Below, piece after piece: positions 51,472 to 59,502 of a stretch of DNA of 64,000 bases. Below the pieces are notes generated by a model that was not told the DNA's origin, did not search any database, and saw only the letters and a program-made list of their open reading frames with translations. A program made the position numbers and the translations under genes. Source of the stretch: AC-38 sp033856025 (GTDB lineage Bacteria; Actinomycetota; Thermoleophilia; Solirubrobacterales; Solirubrobacteraceae); NCBI GenBank assembly GCA_033856025.1, contig JAWVFQ010000012.1, positions 21,261 through 85,260 on the forward strand, in the 5' to 3' direction. Numbering within the stretch: position 1 is the stretch's first letter; every line of letters starts with the position of its first letter.

Positions 51472-52236
51472 ATGGTGTGGTTCGTGATCCCCGTTCTCGA
51501 CGAGCGCGAGAACCTCGAGGCCCTGTTCGCCGACCTGGGCCCGCGCGCGGCCGCGCTCGGCGCCCGCGTCGTGCTCGTCGACGACGGCTCGACTGACGGA
51601 TCCGCCGACGTGGCGCGCGCCGCCGCCGGCGCCCTGCCGTTGCGCGTGGTGACCCACGAGGTCAACCGGGGCCTGGGCGCCGCGGTCGCCTCGGGGCTCG
51701 CCGCCTGCCTGGAGGAGGCACAGGACGGCGATGCGATCGTGACGCTGGAGGGCGACAACACCAGCGACCTCGACGACCTCGGCGCGATGCTCGCCCGCTT
51801 CGATGCCGGGGCCGACCTCGTGCTGGCGTCCTTCTTCGCCCCGGGCGGCCATGTGCACGGGGTCACGCCCGGGCGGGCGCTGGCCTCCAAGGGCGTGAGC
51901 ACGCTGTTCCGCTGGCTCGGCGGGCTGCGCGAGTTCCACCAGGTCACCCCGCTGTTCCGCGTCTACCGGGCGGGCATGGTGCGCCGCGGCACGGCGGTCT
52001 ACGGCGACGGGCTGATCCAGGAGGAGGGCTTCGCGGTCAACGTGGAGCTGCTGGTCAAGCTGCGCTACTGCGGCGCCGCGGTGGCCGAGGTCCCCACGAC
52101 GATGGACTGGTCGCGCCGGCGCGGGGTGTCCAAACTGCCGCTGCGCTCCACCGTCGCGGCGTACGTGCGGCTGCTCGGCGCCCTCGGGTCAGGGCGGATG
52201 CGGCCCCGTACGTCGCTGGAACCCGAGCCTCGCTAG
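51472..52236 (+). CDS. GT2-type glycosyltransferase (dolichyl-phosphate-sugar-synthase-like)
   Basis: 254 residues. FVIPVLDERENLEALFADL (about 4-22), VLVDDGSTDGSADVAR (about 37), HEVNRGLGAAVASGL and LEGDNTSDLDDL (about 87; DxN in place of DxD) are GT-A motifs of the polyprenyl-phosphate mannose/glucose synthase group. It may make the lipid-linked sugar used by the GT-C enzymes here (inference). Its last codon TAG is the start of TAGACT, a promoter candidate for hppA. Confidence 0.83.
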   Translation: MVWFVIPVLDERENLEALFADLGPRAAALGARVVLVDDGSTDGSADVARAAAGALPLRVVTHEVNRGLGAAVASGLAACLEEAQDGDAIVTLEGDNTSDLDDLGAMLARFDAGADLVLASFFAPGGHVHGVTPGRALASKGVSTLFRWLGGLREFHQVTPLFRVYRAGMVRRGTAVYGDGLIQEEGFAVNVELLVKLRYCGAAVAEVPTTMDWSRRRGVSKLPLRSTVAAYVRLLGALGSGRMRPRTSLEPEPR

Positions 52237-52296
52237 ACTCCCCGCCCTTCCGCCGGGTCGGCCCTCGACCTGGCGCTTTTCTTTGACTTCTGGAGG
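52234..52296 (+). promoter_or_regulatory. hppA promoter and ribosome binding site
   Basis: TAGACT (52234-52239) is a -10 candidate with a leader of about 60 bases; GGAGG (52292-52296) is 9 bases before the TTG at 52306. This is one of the leadered genes, in contrast to its neighbours. Confidence 0.5.
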
Positions 52297-52305
52297 ACCG
52301 ATTCC

Positions 52306-54366
52306 TTGAGTGACTTCCTTGCCGACCACGGCGTCGTCATCGCGCTGGCCTGCGCGGGCGTGGCCATCCTGTACGGCGCGTTCACCTCGCGCTCGCTGCT
52401 CGCGCTCTCGCCCGGAAACGAGCGGATGCGCGAGATCTCCCTGGCCATCCAGGAGGGCGCCTCCGCGTACCTTCGCCGCCAGTACCTGGTCATCGCCGGG
52501 GTGGGCGCGATCCTGTTCGTCGCCCTCATCCCGATCCAGAACATCGAGGTGGCGATCGGCTTTTTGATCGGCGGCCTGGCCTCCGCTTCGGCCGGCTTCA
52601 TCGGGATGAACGTGTCCGTGCGCGCCAACGCCCGCGTGGCCGAGGCGGCCCGCGGCGGCGTCCCGCGCGCGCTGGACGTGGCCTTCCGCTCCGGCGCCGT
52701 CACCGGCATGCTCGTGGTCGGGCTGGCCCTGCTGGGCGTCGCCGGCTACTACGGCGCGCTCACCTACATCTTCAACGTGTCCCAGAAGCACGCGATCGAC
52801 GCGCTGATCGGCCTGGGCTTCGGCGGCTCGCTGATCTCCGTCTTCGCCCGTCTGGGCGGCGGCATCTTCACCAAGGGCGCCGACGTGGGCGCCGACCTGG
52901 TGGGCAAGATCGAGGCGGGCATCCCCGAGGACGACCCGCGCAACCCCGCCGTGATCGCCGACAACGTGGGCGACAACGTGGGCGACTGCGCCGGCATGGC
53001 GGCCGACCTGTTCGAGACCTACGCCGTGACCGCAGTGGCCGTGATGCTGCTCGGCGTCCTGACCTTCCAGGAGACCTCGCAGGTCGCGCTCTACCCGCTG
53101 GTGCTGGGCGGCGTGTCGATCATCGCCTCGGTCATCGGGACCTTCGCCGTGCGCTCGCGCTCCGGCAACGTCGAGCGCGCGCTCTACCAGGGCCTGATCG
53201 TGTCCGGCGTCCTGGCCGCGCTGGCCTTCTACCCGGTCACCAAGTGGCTGATGGACGGCCTGAGCTACGAGAACGTCCAGAGCACGCTCAACACGCCCAG
53301 CGTGGGCCGCCTGTACCTGTGCTCGCTGATCGGCCTGGGCGTGACCGCAGCGCTGTTCGTGATCACCGACTACTACACGTCCACGCGCTTCTCGCCGGTC
53401 AAGAAGACGGCGCGCGCGTCGGAGACCGGCCACGCGACCAACATCATCCAGGGCCTGGCGCAGGGCTACCAGGCCACTGCCGCGCCCGCCCTCGTGCTGG
53501 CCGCCGGCATCTACGCCGCCAACCAGGCGGCCGGGATCTACGGTATCGGCGTGGCCGTGATGGCGCAGCTCTCGCTGACCGGCCTGATCGTCGCGCTGGA
53601 CGCCTTCGGCCCGGTCACGGACAACGCGGGCGGGATCGCCGAGATGGCCGACCTGCCCGAGGAGGTCCGCAACGTGACCGACCCGCTGGACGCGGTCGGC
53701 AACACGACCAAGGCCGTGACCAAGGGGTACGCCATCGGCTCGGCCGCACTGGCCGCGCTCGTGCTGTTCGCCGCCTTCAAGATCGAGCTGGTGGCCGAGC
53801 ACGGCAGCAACGTGTCGTTCCTGCTCGACCAGCCCGCCGTGCTCATCGGCCTGCTGATCGGCGGGATGATGGTCTACCTGTTCGCCGCGCTGTCGATGGA
53901 GGCCGTGGGCCGCGCCGGCGGCGCCGTCGTCGAGGAGGTGCGCCGCCAGTTCCGCGAGAAGCCGGGGATCATGGAGGGCACCGACAAGCCGGACTACGGG
54001 ACCTGCGTGGACCTGGTGACCCGCTCGGCGCAGCGCCAGATGATCCTGCCCTCGCTGATCCCGATCGTCGTCCCGATCGTCGTGGGCCTGTTCTCCTTCC
54101 GCGCGCTGGGCGGCCTGCTCATAGGAGTCATCGTGGTCGGCCTGTTCGTGGCCATCTCCATGACCTCCGGCGGCGGCGCGTGGGACAACGCCAAGAAGCT
54201 CATCGAGGACGGCCACTTCGGCGGCAAGGGGTCCGAGGCCCACGCCGCGGCAGTGACCGGCGACACGGTCGGCGATCCCTACAAGGACACCGCCGGCCCG
54301 GCGATCAACCCGATGATCAAGGTCGCCAACATCGTGGCGATCCTCATCATCCCGCTGATCGCCTAG
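52306..54366 (+). CDS. hppA: K+-independent membrane H+-pumping pyrophosphatase
   Basis: 686 residues, about 16 helices. The enzyme hydrolyses PPi and pumps protons out. GGGIFTKGADVGADLVGK (about 184-201), EDDPRNPAVIADNVGDNVGDCAGMAADLFE (about 208-237), AFGPVTDNAGGIAEM (about 435) and TGDTVGDPYKDTAGPAINPMIK (about 650) carry the Asp-rich Mg-PPi site. GNTTKAVTKGYAIGSAAL (about 465) has Lys and Thr where K+-dependent enzymes have Ala and Gly, so this is the K+-independent class. TTG start set by a GGAGG ribosome site. Confidence 0.96.
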   Translation: MSDFLADHGVVIALACAGVAILYGAFTSRSLLALSPGNERMREISLAIQEGASAYLRRQYLVIAGVGAILFVALIPIQNIEVAIGFLIGGLASASAGFIGMNVSVRANARVAEAARGGVPRALDVAFRSGAVTGMLVVGLALLGVAGYYGALTYIFNVSQKHAIDALIGLGFGGSLISVFARLGGGIFTKGADVGADLVGKIEAGIPEDDPRNPAVIADNVGDNVGDCAGMAADLFETYAVTAVAVMLLGVLTFQETSQVALYPLVLGGVSIIASVIGTFAVRSRSGNVERALYQGLIVSGVLAALAFYPVTKWLMDGLSYENVQSTLNTPSVGRLYLCSLIGLGVTAALFVITDYYTSTRFSPVKKTARASETGHATNIIQGLAQGYQATAAPALVLAAGIYAANQAAGIYGIGVAVMAQLSLTGLIVALDAFGPVTDNAGGIAEMADLPEEVRNVTDPLDAVGNTTKAVTKGYAIGSAALAALVLFAAFKIELVAEHGSNVSFLLDQPAVLIGLLIGGMMVYLFAALSMEAVGRAGGAVVEEVRRQFREKPGIMEGTDKPDYGTCVDLVTRSAQRQMILPSLIPIVVPIVVGLFSFRALGGLLIGVIVVGLFVAISMTSGGGAWDNAKKLIEDGHFGGKGSEAHAAAVTGDTVGDPYKDTAGPAINPMIKVANIVAILIIPLIA

Positions 54367-54397
54367 ACCGCGAGGCTAGAGCGCCCTCCCCGAGGGG

Positions 54398-54403
54398 CAT
54401 ACT
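54398..54403 (+). promoter_or_regulatory. -10 element of the first APC-USP gene
   Basis: CATACT, nine bases before ATG 54413, in the 46-base gap after hppA. A small GC hairpin (CCCTC...GAGGGG) lies just before it. Confidence 0.35.
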
Positions 54404-54412
54404 CCGCCTCGC

Positions 54413-56299
54413 ATGGCCGAGCGGCGACTTCACGGGCTCCAGCGGGTGCTGGGGGTCAATGCCCTGTTCTCGACCGCCTACGGCAACGTCGGCTCGTCGA
54501 TCTACTACGCGCTGGGGCTCGTCGCGTCGTTCGCGCTCGGCCTCACGCCGGTGGTGTTCGTCATCACCGGCGTCATCTTCTACCTGACGGCCGCCACCTA
54601 CTCCGAGGCCACCTCCATGTACCCGGAGGCGGGCGGGTCGTCGAGCTTCGCGCGTCACGCCTTCAACGAGATGTGGGCCTTCATCGCGGCGTGGGGGCAG
54701 ATGCTCAACTACGTCATCACGATCGCCATCTCGGCGTTCTTCGTGCCGCACTACCTGGGCGGGCTGTTCTGGGGGTTCCTGCGCGACTCGCCGGGGGACG
54801 TGCTGTTCGGCATCGCGGTCATCGTGGTGCTGTCGGTGATCAACGTGGTGGGCGTGCAGGAGGCGGCGCGGCTGAACATCCTGCTCGCCGTCGTGGACTT
54901 CGCCACCCAGCTGCTGCTGGTCGTCGTGGGGTTCGTGCTCGTCTTCAACCCCGGCATCCTGGCCGACAACGTGGACTTCGGCGTAGCGCCGACCTGGCAC
55001 GACTTCCTCATCGCGATCCCCATCGGGATGATCGCCTACACGGGGATAGAGACGATCTCCAACATGGCCGAGGAGGCCAAGGACCAGGCCAAGACGATCC
55101 CGCGTGCGATCAACCGCGTCGTCATCGCCGTCTTCGTCATCTATGCCGCCCTGCCCGTGGTCGCGCTGTCCGCGCTGCCCGTCCAGTGCGCGGACGGCAA
55201 GTGCGTGACGCAGCTCGGCGTGCCCGAGGACCAGGGCGGCTTCGCCGGGGACCCGATCCTCGGCGTGGTGCGCAACCTCGACCTGGGCGCGTTCCAGCAC
55301 GCCGGCGAGATCTACGTCGGCCTGCTCGCCGCGACGATCCTGTTCATCGCGTCCAACGCGGGCATCCTCGGGGTGTCGCGCCTCGTGTACTCGATGGGGC
55401 TGCACCGCCAGCTGCCCGACCGCCTGCGCCAGCTGCACCCGCGCTTCCGCACCCCGTGGGTGGGGATCATGTTGTTCGGCGCCGTGGCCTGCGTGACGCT
55501 GGTCCCCGGCAAGGCCGAGTTCCTGGGCAACATCTACGCCTTCGGGGCGATGCTCTCGTTCACGATCGCCCACATCTCGGTGGTGCGCCTGCGCCTGATC
55601 GAGCCCGACCGCGACCGGCCGTTCCGCGGCCCGGGGACGCTGCGCGTGGCGGGCCGCGAGCTTCCGCTGTTCGCGGTGTTCGGGGGCCTGGGGACGGCGA
55701 TCGCCTGGTTCACCGTGACGCTGCTGCACCTTGACGTCGCCGCCGCAGGCCTGGGCTGGCTGCTACTCGGGCTCGCGGTCTACGCCCTGTATCGCCGCCG
55801 TCACGGTTTGGACCTGACGACCACGACCAAGGTGGCGATCCCGCGTCCGGTGGTCGACCACGAGGCGGAGTACGAGTCCATCCTGGTCGCGCTGGACGAG
55901 CACACCTACGTCCCGGACGCGGTGGCCACGGCGGTCCGGCTGGCGGCGCGGCGGCGCCGCGGCGTCCACGTCCTGGTCACGATCACCGTCCCCCAGACCA
56001 GCCCGATCGCGGCCGAGCTGCCCGCGCAGGAGCGCGCCGCCCAGGAGATCATCGAGCAGGCCAAGCTGCAGGGCGGCCGGCGCCTCTCCGGCCACTGGGA
56101 GAAGGTGCGCCCGGGCGGGGAGGGGCGGCTGATCGTCGACGAGGCGCGCGAGATGCGCGCGCGGGCCATCGTCATGCCCCTGCGCCGGCGCGGGAAAGGC
56201 AGCGGCGCCGCGCTGTTCGGCCGCACGCTGGAGACGGTCCTGGCCGAGCGCCCCTGCCGGGTGATCATCGAGTCCCAGCCCGCGGACGGCGGGGCCTGA
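54413..56299 (+). CDS. APC-superfamily permease with C-terminal USP domain, KimA-like (1)
   Basis: 628 residues: about 12 helices (1-450) and a C-terminal universal-stress-protein-like domain (about 480-620; ESILVALDEHTYVPDAVATAVRLAARRRRGVHVLV). YGNVGSSIYYALGL (about 23-36) and IGMIAYTGIETISNMAEEAKD (about 203) are APC motifs; ARHAFNEMWAFIAAWG and EPDRDRPFRGPG also fit. APC proteins with such tails include KimA-type K+/H+ symporters; neighbours (two RCK proteins, H+-pyrophosphatase) support K+ transport, though an amino-acid substrate cannot be excluded. Confidence 0.75.
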   Translation: MAERRLHGLQRVLGVNALFSTAYGNVGSSIYYALGLVASFALGLTPVVFVITGVIFYLTAATYSEATSMYPEAGGSSSFARHAFNEMWAFIAAWGQMLNYVITIAISAFFVPHYLGGLFWGFLRDSPGDVLFGIAVIVVLSVINVVGVQEAARLNILLAVVDFATQLLLVVVGFVLVFNPGILADNVDFGVAPTWHDFLIAIPIGMIAYTGIETISNMAEEAKDQAKTIPRAINRVVIAVFVIYAALPVVALSALPVQCADGKCVTQLGVPEDQGGFAGDPILGVVRNLDLGAFQHAGEIYVGLLAATILFIASNAGILGVSRLVYSMGLHRQLPDRLRQLHPRFRTPWVGIMLFGAVACVTLVPGKAEFLGNIYAFGAMLSFTIAHISVVRLRLIEPDRDRPFRGPGTLRVAGRELPLFAVFGGLGTAIAWFTVTLLHLDVAAAGLGWLLLGLAVYALYRRRHGLDLTTTTKVAIPRPVVDHEAEYESILVALDEHTYVPDAVATAVRLAARRRRGVHVLVTITVPQTSPIAAELPAQERAAQEIIEQAKLQGGRRLSGHWEKVRPGGEGRLIVDEAREMRARAIVMPLRRRGKGSGAALFGRTLETVLAERPCRVIIESQPADGGA

Positions 56300-56472
56300 T
56301 GGCGCGCCGCGGCGCCACCCTGCTGATGTCCGGCCTGATGGTCGCGCTGGGCGTCGGCATCGTCGCCCGCGCGCTGGTCGCGGGCGGCGGGCCCGCGGCC
56401 GTCGGGGTGGTCCTGGGGATCCTGTTCGCGGTCGTGGGCGCCGGGCGCCTGTACGTGGAGACGCGCCGGTGA
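56299..56472 (+). CDS. 57-residue membrane protein between two permeases
   Basis: Short frame from ATG 56299 (overlapping the previous TGA as TGATG) to TGA 56470-56472 (overlapping the next GTG as GTGA). It encodes MARRGATLLMSGLMVALGVG, then a second hydrophobic segment and a basic end VETRR: two membrane helices with a glycine-rich hinge. Exact coupling on both sides argues that it is real. No family known to me; a small subunit or regulator of the flanking permeases is inferred. Confidence 0.72.
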   Translation: MARRGATLLMSGLMVALGVGIVARALVAGGGPAAVGVVLGILFAVVGAGRLYVETRR

Positions 56473-58391
56473 GCCCGCCCGCCACCGACCGCGCGATCGT
56501 ACGGCGGTCGCTGGGCTCCCCGGCCCTGTTCGCGGTCGTCTACACGACGGTGGCGACCGGGCTGTACTTCTCGCTGGGCGCGGTGGCGGGGCGCGCGCTC
56601 GGTCTCACGCCGGTCGTCTTCCTCGTGGCGGCGATCTTCTTCGTCCTGTGCGTCATGACGTATGTCGAGGGGGCGTCCCTGCACCAGGAGCGCGCCGGCG
56701 CCACGGTGTTCGCGCGCTACGCGTTCAACGAGCTGTGGAGCTTCGTCGCGGGCTGGGCGATCCTCATGGACTTCGTGATCCTGATCGCGATCGCGGCCCA
56801 CACCGCCACGAACTACCTGGGGGCGTTCTGGGGAGACCTGCAGTCCGGCGTGATGGAGAGCGTCGTGGCGGCGGGCATCGTCGTGTTCGTCGCGGTGGTC
56901 AACGTGATGGGCGTGACGGCCGGGCGGCTGCGGCGCTTCTTCGCGCTGTCGGTGATCGACGTCGTGGTGCAGGTGCTGGTGGTCGGGCTGGGCTGCGCGC
57001 TCGTGCTCTCCCTTCCGCACGTGTTCGACGGCGTGCACCTGGGGACGGCGCCCCGCTGGGGAGACCTCGTGTTCGCGCTCGCCCTGGCGGCGGCGGCCGC
57101 CTCGACCGGCCTGGACGCCTCGTCGGGCCTGGCCGGCGAGGTGGCGGTGGGCCGGCGCGGGCTGCGCCGCCTGGTCACGGTGCGCGCGGGGACCATCCTG
57201 GTCCTCTACGTCGGCGTGTCGCTGGTGGCGCTCAGCGCGCTGCCGGCGGTGGGCGGCCACACGTCGCTGGGCACCACGCACCTCGACGCGCCGGTGCTCG
57301 GCGTGGTGGGGCAGTACGAGCCCGGGACCTGGCTGCCCGGGGTCATGCGCCACGCGGTCGGGGCGATCGGGGCGCTGATCCTGATCGCCGGCGCCAACGC
57401 CTCGATGCTGGGGCTGTCGCGGCTGGCCTACTCCCTGGCCACGAACCGCCAGATCCCCAGCGCCGTCGGGCGCCTGCACCCGCGCCGCTCCACGCCCTAC
57501 GTCGTGATCACGATCGCGGCGGGCCTGGCCATCGGGCTGACCGTCCCCTCCGACCTCGACTTCCTGGTGGCGATCTACGCCTTCGGCGCGATGCTGGCGC
57601 TGACGATCGCCCATCTGTCGGTGATCGTGCTGCGCTGGCGCGAGCCCGACCGCGACCGGCCCTACCGGATGCCGCTGAACGTCGGCAAGCTGCCCATCCC
57701 CGCCGCCCTCGGGGCGCTCGTGAGCTTCGCGCTGTGGGTCGGGGTGCTCGTGTCCCACGCCGAGGCGCGCGTGGCCGGGCTGATCTGGATGGCGCTGGGC
57801 CTGGCGCTCTACGTCATCTACCGCACGACCGAGGACAAGTCCCTGACCCGGCGCGTGACGATCCCGGCCCGCGCGCTGACGCGCGAGCGCGAGGAGGCGG
57901 AGTACGGCTCGATCCTCGTCCCCCTCCTCGGGACGCCCCTGGACGACGACATCGTCCAGACGGCCGGGCGCCTGGCCGGCCCCGACGAGGAGGAGGGGGA
58001 GACCGGCGCGGTGATCGAGGCGCTGTGGGTGTTTCGCATCCCCATGTCGCTGCCCCTGGACGCCGCGCTGCCCGAGGAGCAGCTGCAGGAGGCGCGCCGC
58101 GCGCTGGCCCGCGCCAAGGCGGTGGGGGAGGAGTACGAGGGCGTCGAGGTGGCGACGGCGACCGTGCGCGCCCGGGGCATCGGACAGGCCATCGTGGAGG
58201 AGGCGCGCCGGCGCGGCGTGGAGGCGATCGTGCTGGCCGCCGAGCCGCCGTCGCGCATCCGCGGCGGGGCGCTGCTGGGCGGCCGCGGCGGGCCGCTGGA
58301 CAACTACGTGGGCGAGGTCACGCGCCAGGTGATCGACAAGGCGCCCTGCCGCGTGATCCTCACCGCGCCATCGCTAGAGTCCGGCCCATGA
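56469..58391 (+). CDS. APC-superfamily permease with C-terminal USP domain, KimA-like (2)
   Basis: 640 residues, GTG start coupled to the 57-residue gene. Same plan as the gene at 54413 but clearly diverged: TTVATGLYFSLGAVAGRALGL, FARYAFNELWSFVAGWAIL, AAASTGLDASSGLAGEVAVG (about 196-215), then EPDRDRPYRMPLN (about 395) and a USP-like tail (YGSILVPLLGTPLDDDIVQTAGRLAG ... VRARGIGQAIVEEARRRGVEAIVLAAE). Likely a second K+ (or cation) carrier or a heteromeric partner (inference). Its stop overlaps the next ATG (ATGA). Confidence 0.75.
   Translation: MSPPATDRAIVRRSLGSPALFAVVYTTVATGLYFSLGAVAGRALGLTPVVFLVAAIFFVLCVMTYVEGASLHQERAGATVFARYAFNELWSFVAGWAILMDFVILIAIAAHTATNYLGAFWGDLQSGVMESVVAAGIVVFVAVVNVMGVTAGRLRRFFALSVIDVVVQVLVVGLGCALVLSLPHVFDGVHLGTAPRWGDLVFALALAAAAASTGLDASSGLAGEVAVGRRGLRRLVTVRAGTILVLYVGVSLVALSALPAVGGHTSLGTTHLDAPVLGVVGQYEPGTWLPGVMRHAVGAIGALILIAGANASMLGLSRLAYSLATNRQIPSAVGRLHPRRSTPYVVITIAAGLAIGLTVPSDLDFLVAIYAFGAMLALTIAHLSVIVLRWREPDRDRPYRMPLNVGKLPIPAALGALVSFALWVGVLVSHAEARVAGLIWMALGLALYVIYRTTEDKSLTRRVTIPARALTREREEAEYGSILVPLLGTPLDDDIVQTAGRLAGPDEEEGETGAVIEALWVFRIPMSLPLDAALPEEQLQEARRALARAKAVGEEYEGVEVATATVRARGIGQAIVEEARRRGVEAIVLAAEPPSRIRGGALLGGRGGPLDNYVGEVTRQVIDKAPCRVILTAPSLESGP
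58375..58380 (+). promoter_or_regulatory. -10 element of the RCK_N gene
   Basis: TAGAGT, seven bases before ATG 58388, inside the end of the permease gene. The RCK pair could thus be made with or without the upstream permeases. Confidence 0.5.
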
Positions 58392-58810
58392 AGATCGTCA
58401 TCGTCGGCGCCGGGCGGGTGGGGTCCGCCGTCGCCCGCTGGGCCCTGGACCAGGGCAACGAGGTCTCCGTGCTCGACGAGGACCCGCTCTCCCAGGAGCG
58501 CCTGTCCCCGGACGGGACCACCAGCTGGGAGGACGTGGGCGGCCAGTTCACCGTCGGCACCGCGCTGGAGATCGACGCGCTGTCGGAGGCCGGGATGGGC
58601 GAGGCCGACGTGTGCATCCTGTGCACCGACGGCGACAACACGAACCTCGTGGTCGCGCAGATCGCCCGCAAGCGCTTCGAGGTCTCTAAGGTCATCGTCC
58701 GCGTGCTCGACCCCTACCGCGCCGAGTGGTATCGCGAGCAGGGCCTGCACACGATCTGCCCCACCAAGGTGGCGATCGAGATGCTCGAAGACGCCGTGGT
58801 CTCCGCCTGA
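58388..58810 (+). CDS. TrkA-N (RCK_N) potassium channel/transport regulator, short form
   Basis: 140 residues, only the Rossmann RCK_N domain: KIVIVGAGRVGSAVARWAL (about 2-20) with VLDEDPLSQERL, then GTALEIDALSEAGMGEADVCILCTDGDNTNLVVAQIARKRF (about 57-97). It lacks the RCK_C domain, which the next gene has. TrkA proteins bind NAD(H)/ATP and gate K+ transporters from the cytosol. In mycobacteria a pair of such proteins (CeoB/CeoC) lies beside an APC-like membrane gene, similar to this order (from memory). Confidence 0.85.
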   Translation: MKIVIVGAGRVGSAVARWALDQGNEVSVLDEDPLSQERLSPDGTTSWEDVGGQFTVGTALEIDALSEAGMGEADVCILCTDGDNTNLVVAQIARKRFEVSKVIVRVLDPYRAEWYREQGLHTICPTKVAIEMLEDAVVSA

Positions 58811-58823
58811 TGGTGCGCGTCTG

Positions 58824-59501
58824 ATGTACGTCATCGTCGCTGGGGCGGGGAAGGTGGGCTGGAACCTGGCCCGGGAGCTGATCTCCAAGGGCCACGAGGT
58901 GACCGTGATCGAGAACGACCGCCGTCGCTACCTGACGGTCGAGCAGGAGCTCGAGCACGCCATCCAGTACGGCGACGCCACCGAGCTGTGGGTGCTGGAG
59001 CGCATCGGCGTCCAACGGGCCGACCTGGTCATCGCGGTGACCGGCGACGACGAGGACAACATGCTGATCTGCCAGGTGGCCAAGGAGAAGTACCTGGTCG
59101 AGCGGATCGTCGCCCGCGTCAACAACCCACGCAACCTGGAGCACTTCAAGCTGCTGGGCATCCACCCGGCGGTGAGCGCGACCGACCTGATCCTGCGCCT
59201 GATCGAGCACGAGGTCCCGCAGTACGGGCTGGTCCACCTCCTCGACCTCGAGGAGGAGCGCCTGGAGATCATCGAGCTCATCGTGGGCGAGAACTCGCCC
59301 GCCGCGGGCCAGCGCGTGGCCGACGTGCCCCTGCCGGAGGGCAGCCTCATCATCTCCATCCTGCGCAACGGAACGGGCTTCGTCCCCAAGCCCGACTCGG
59401 TGATCGAGGCGGGGGACGAGGTCCTGGTCGTCCTGGACCCGGGCCTCGAGGGCCCGGTGACCGCCCACTTCGCGGCCACCGACAGCGCCGCCACCGGCTG
59501 A
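58824..59501 (+). CDS. TrkA (RCK_N + RCK_C) potassium transport regulator
   Basis: 225 residues: RCK_N (YVIVAGAGKVGWNLARELI, about 2-20; VTGDDEDNMLICQVAKEKY) and a C-terminal RCK_C ligand domain (about 140-220; IIELIVGENSPAAGQRVADVPLPEGSLIISILRNG ... GDEVLVVLDPG). Full-length TrkA type, 13 bases after the RCK_N-only gene; the pair likely forms a heteromer controlling the KimA-like permeases. Confidence 0.9.
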   Translation: MYVIVAGAGKVGWNLARELISKGHEVTVIENDRRRYLTVEQELEHAIQYGDATELWVLERIGVQRADLVIAVTGDDEDNMLICQVAKEKYLVERIVARVNNPRNLEHFKLLGIHPAVSATDLILRLIEHEVPQYGLVHLLDLEEERLEIIELIVGENSPAAGQRVADVPLPEGSLIISILRNGTGFVPKPDSVIEAGDEVLVVLDPGLEGPVTAHFAATDSAATG

Positions 59502-59502
59502 C

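Noticed and set aside
54367..54412. c-di-AMP (ydaO-type) riboswitch before the KimA-like gene
   Set aside because: The gap is 46 bases, too short for that riboswitch, and no matching fold is seen.
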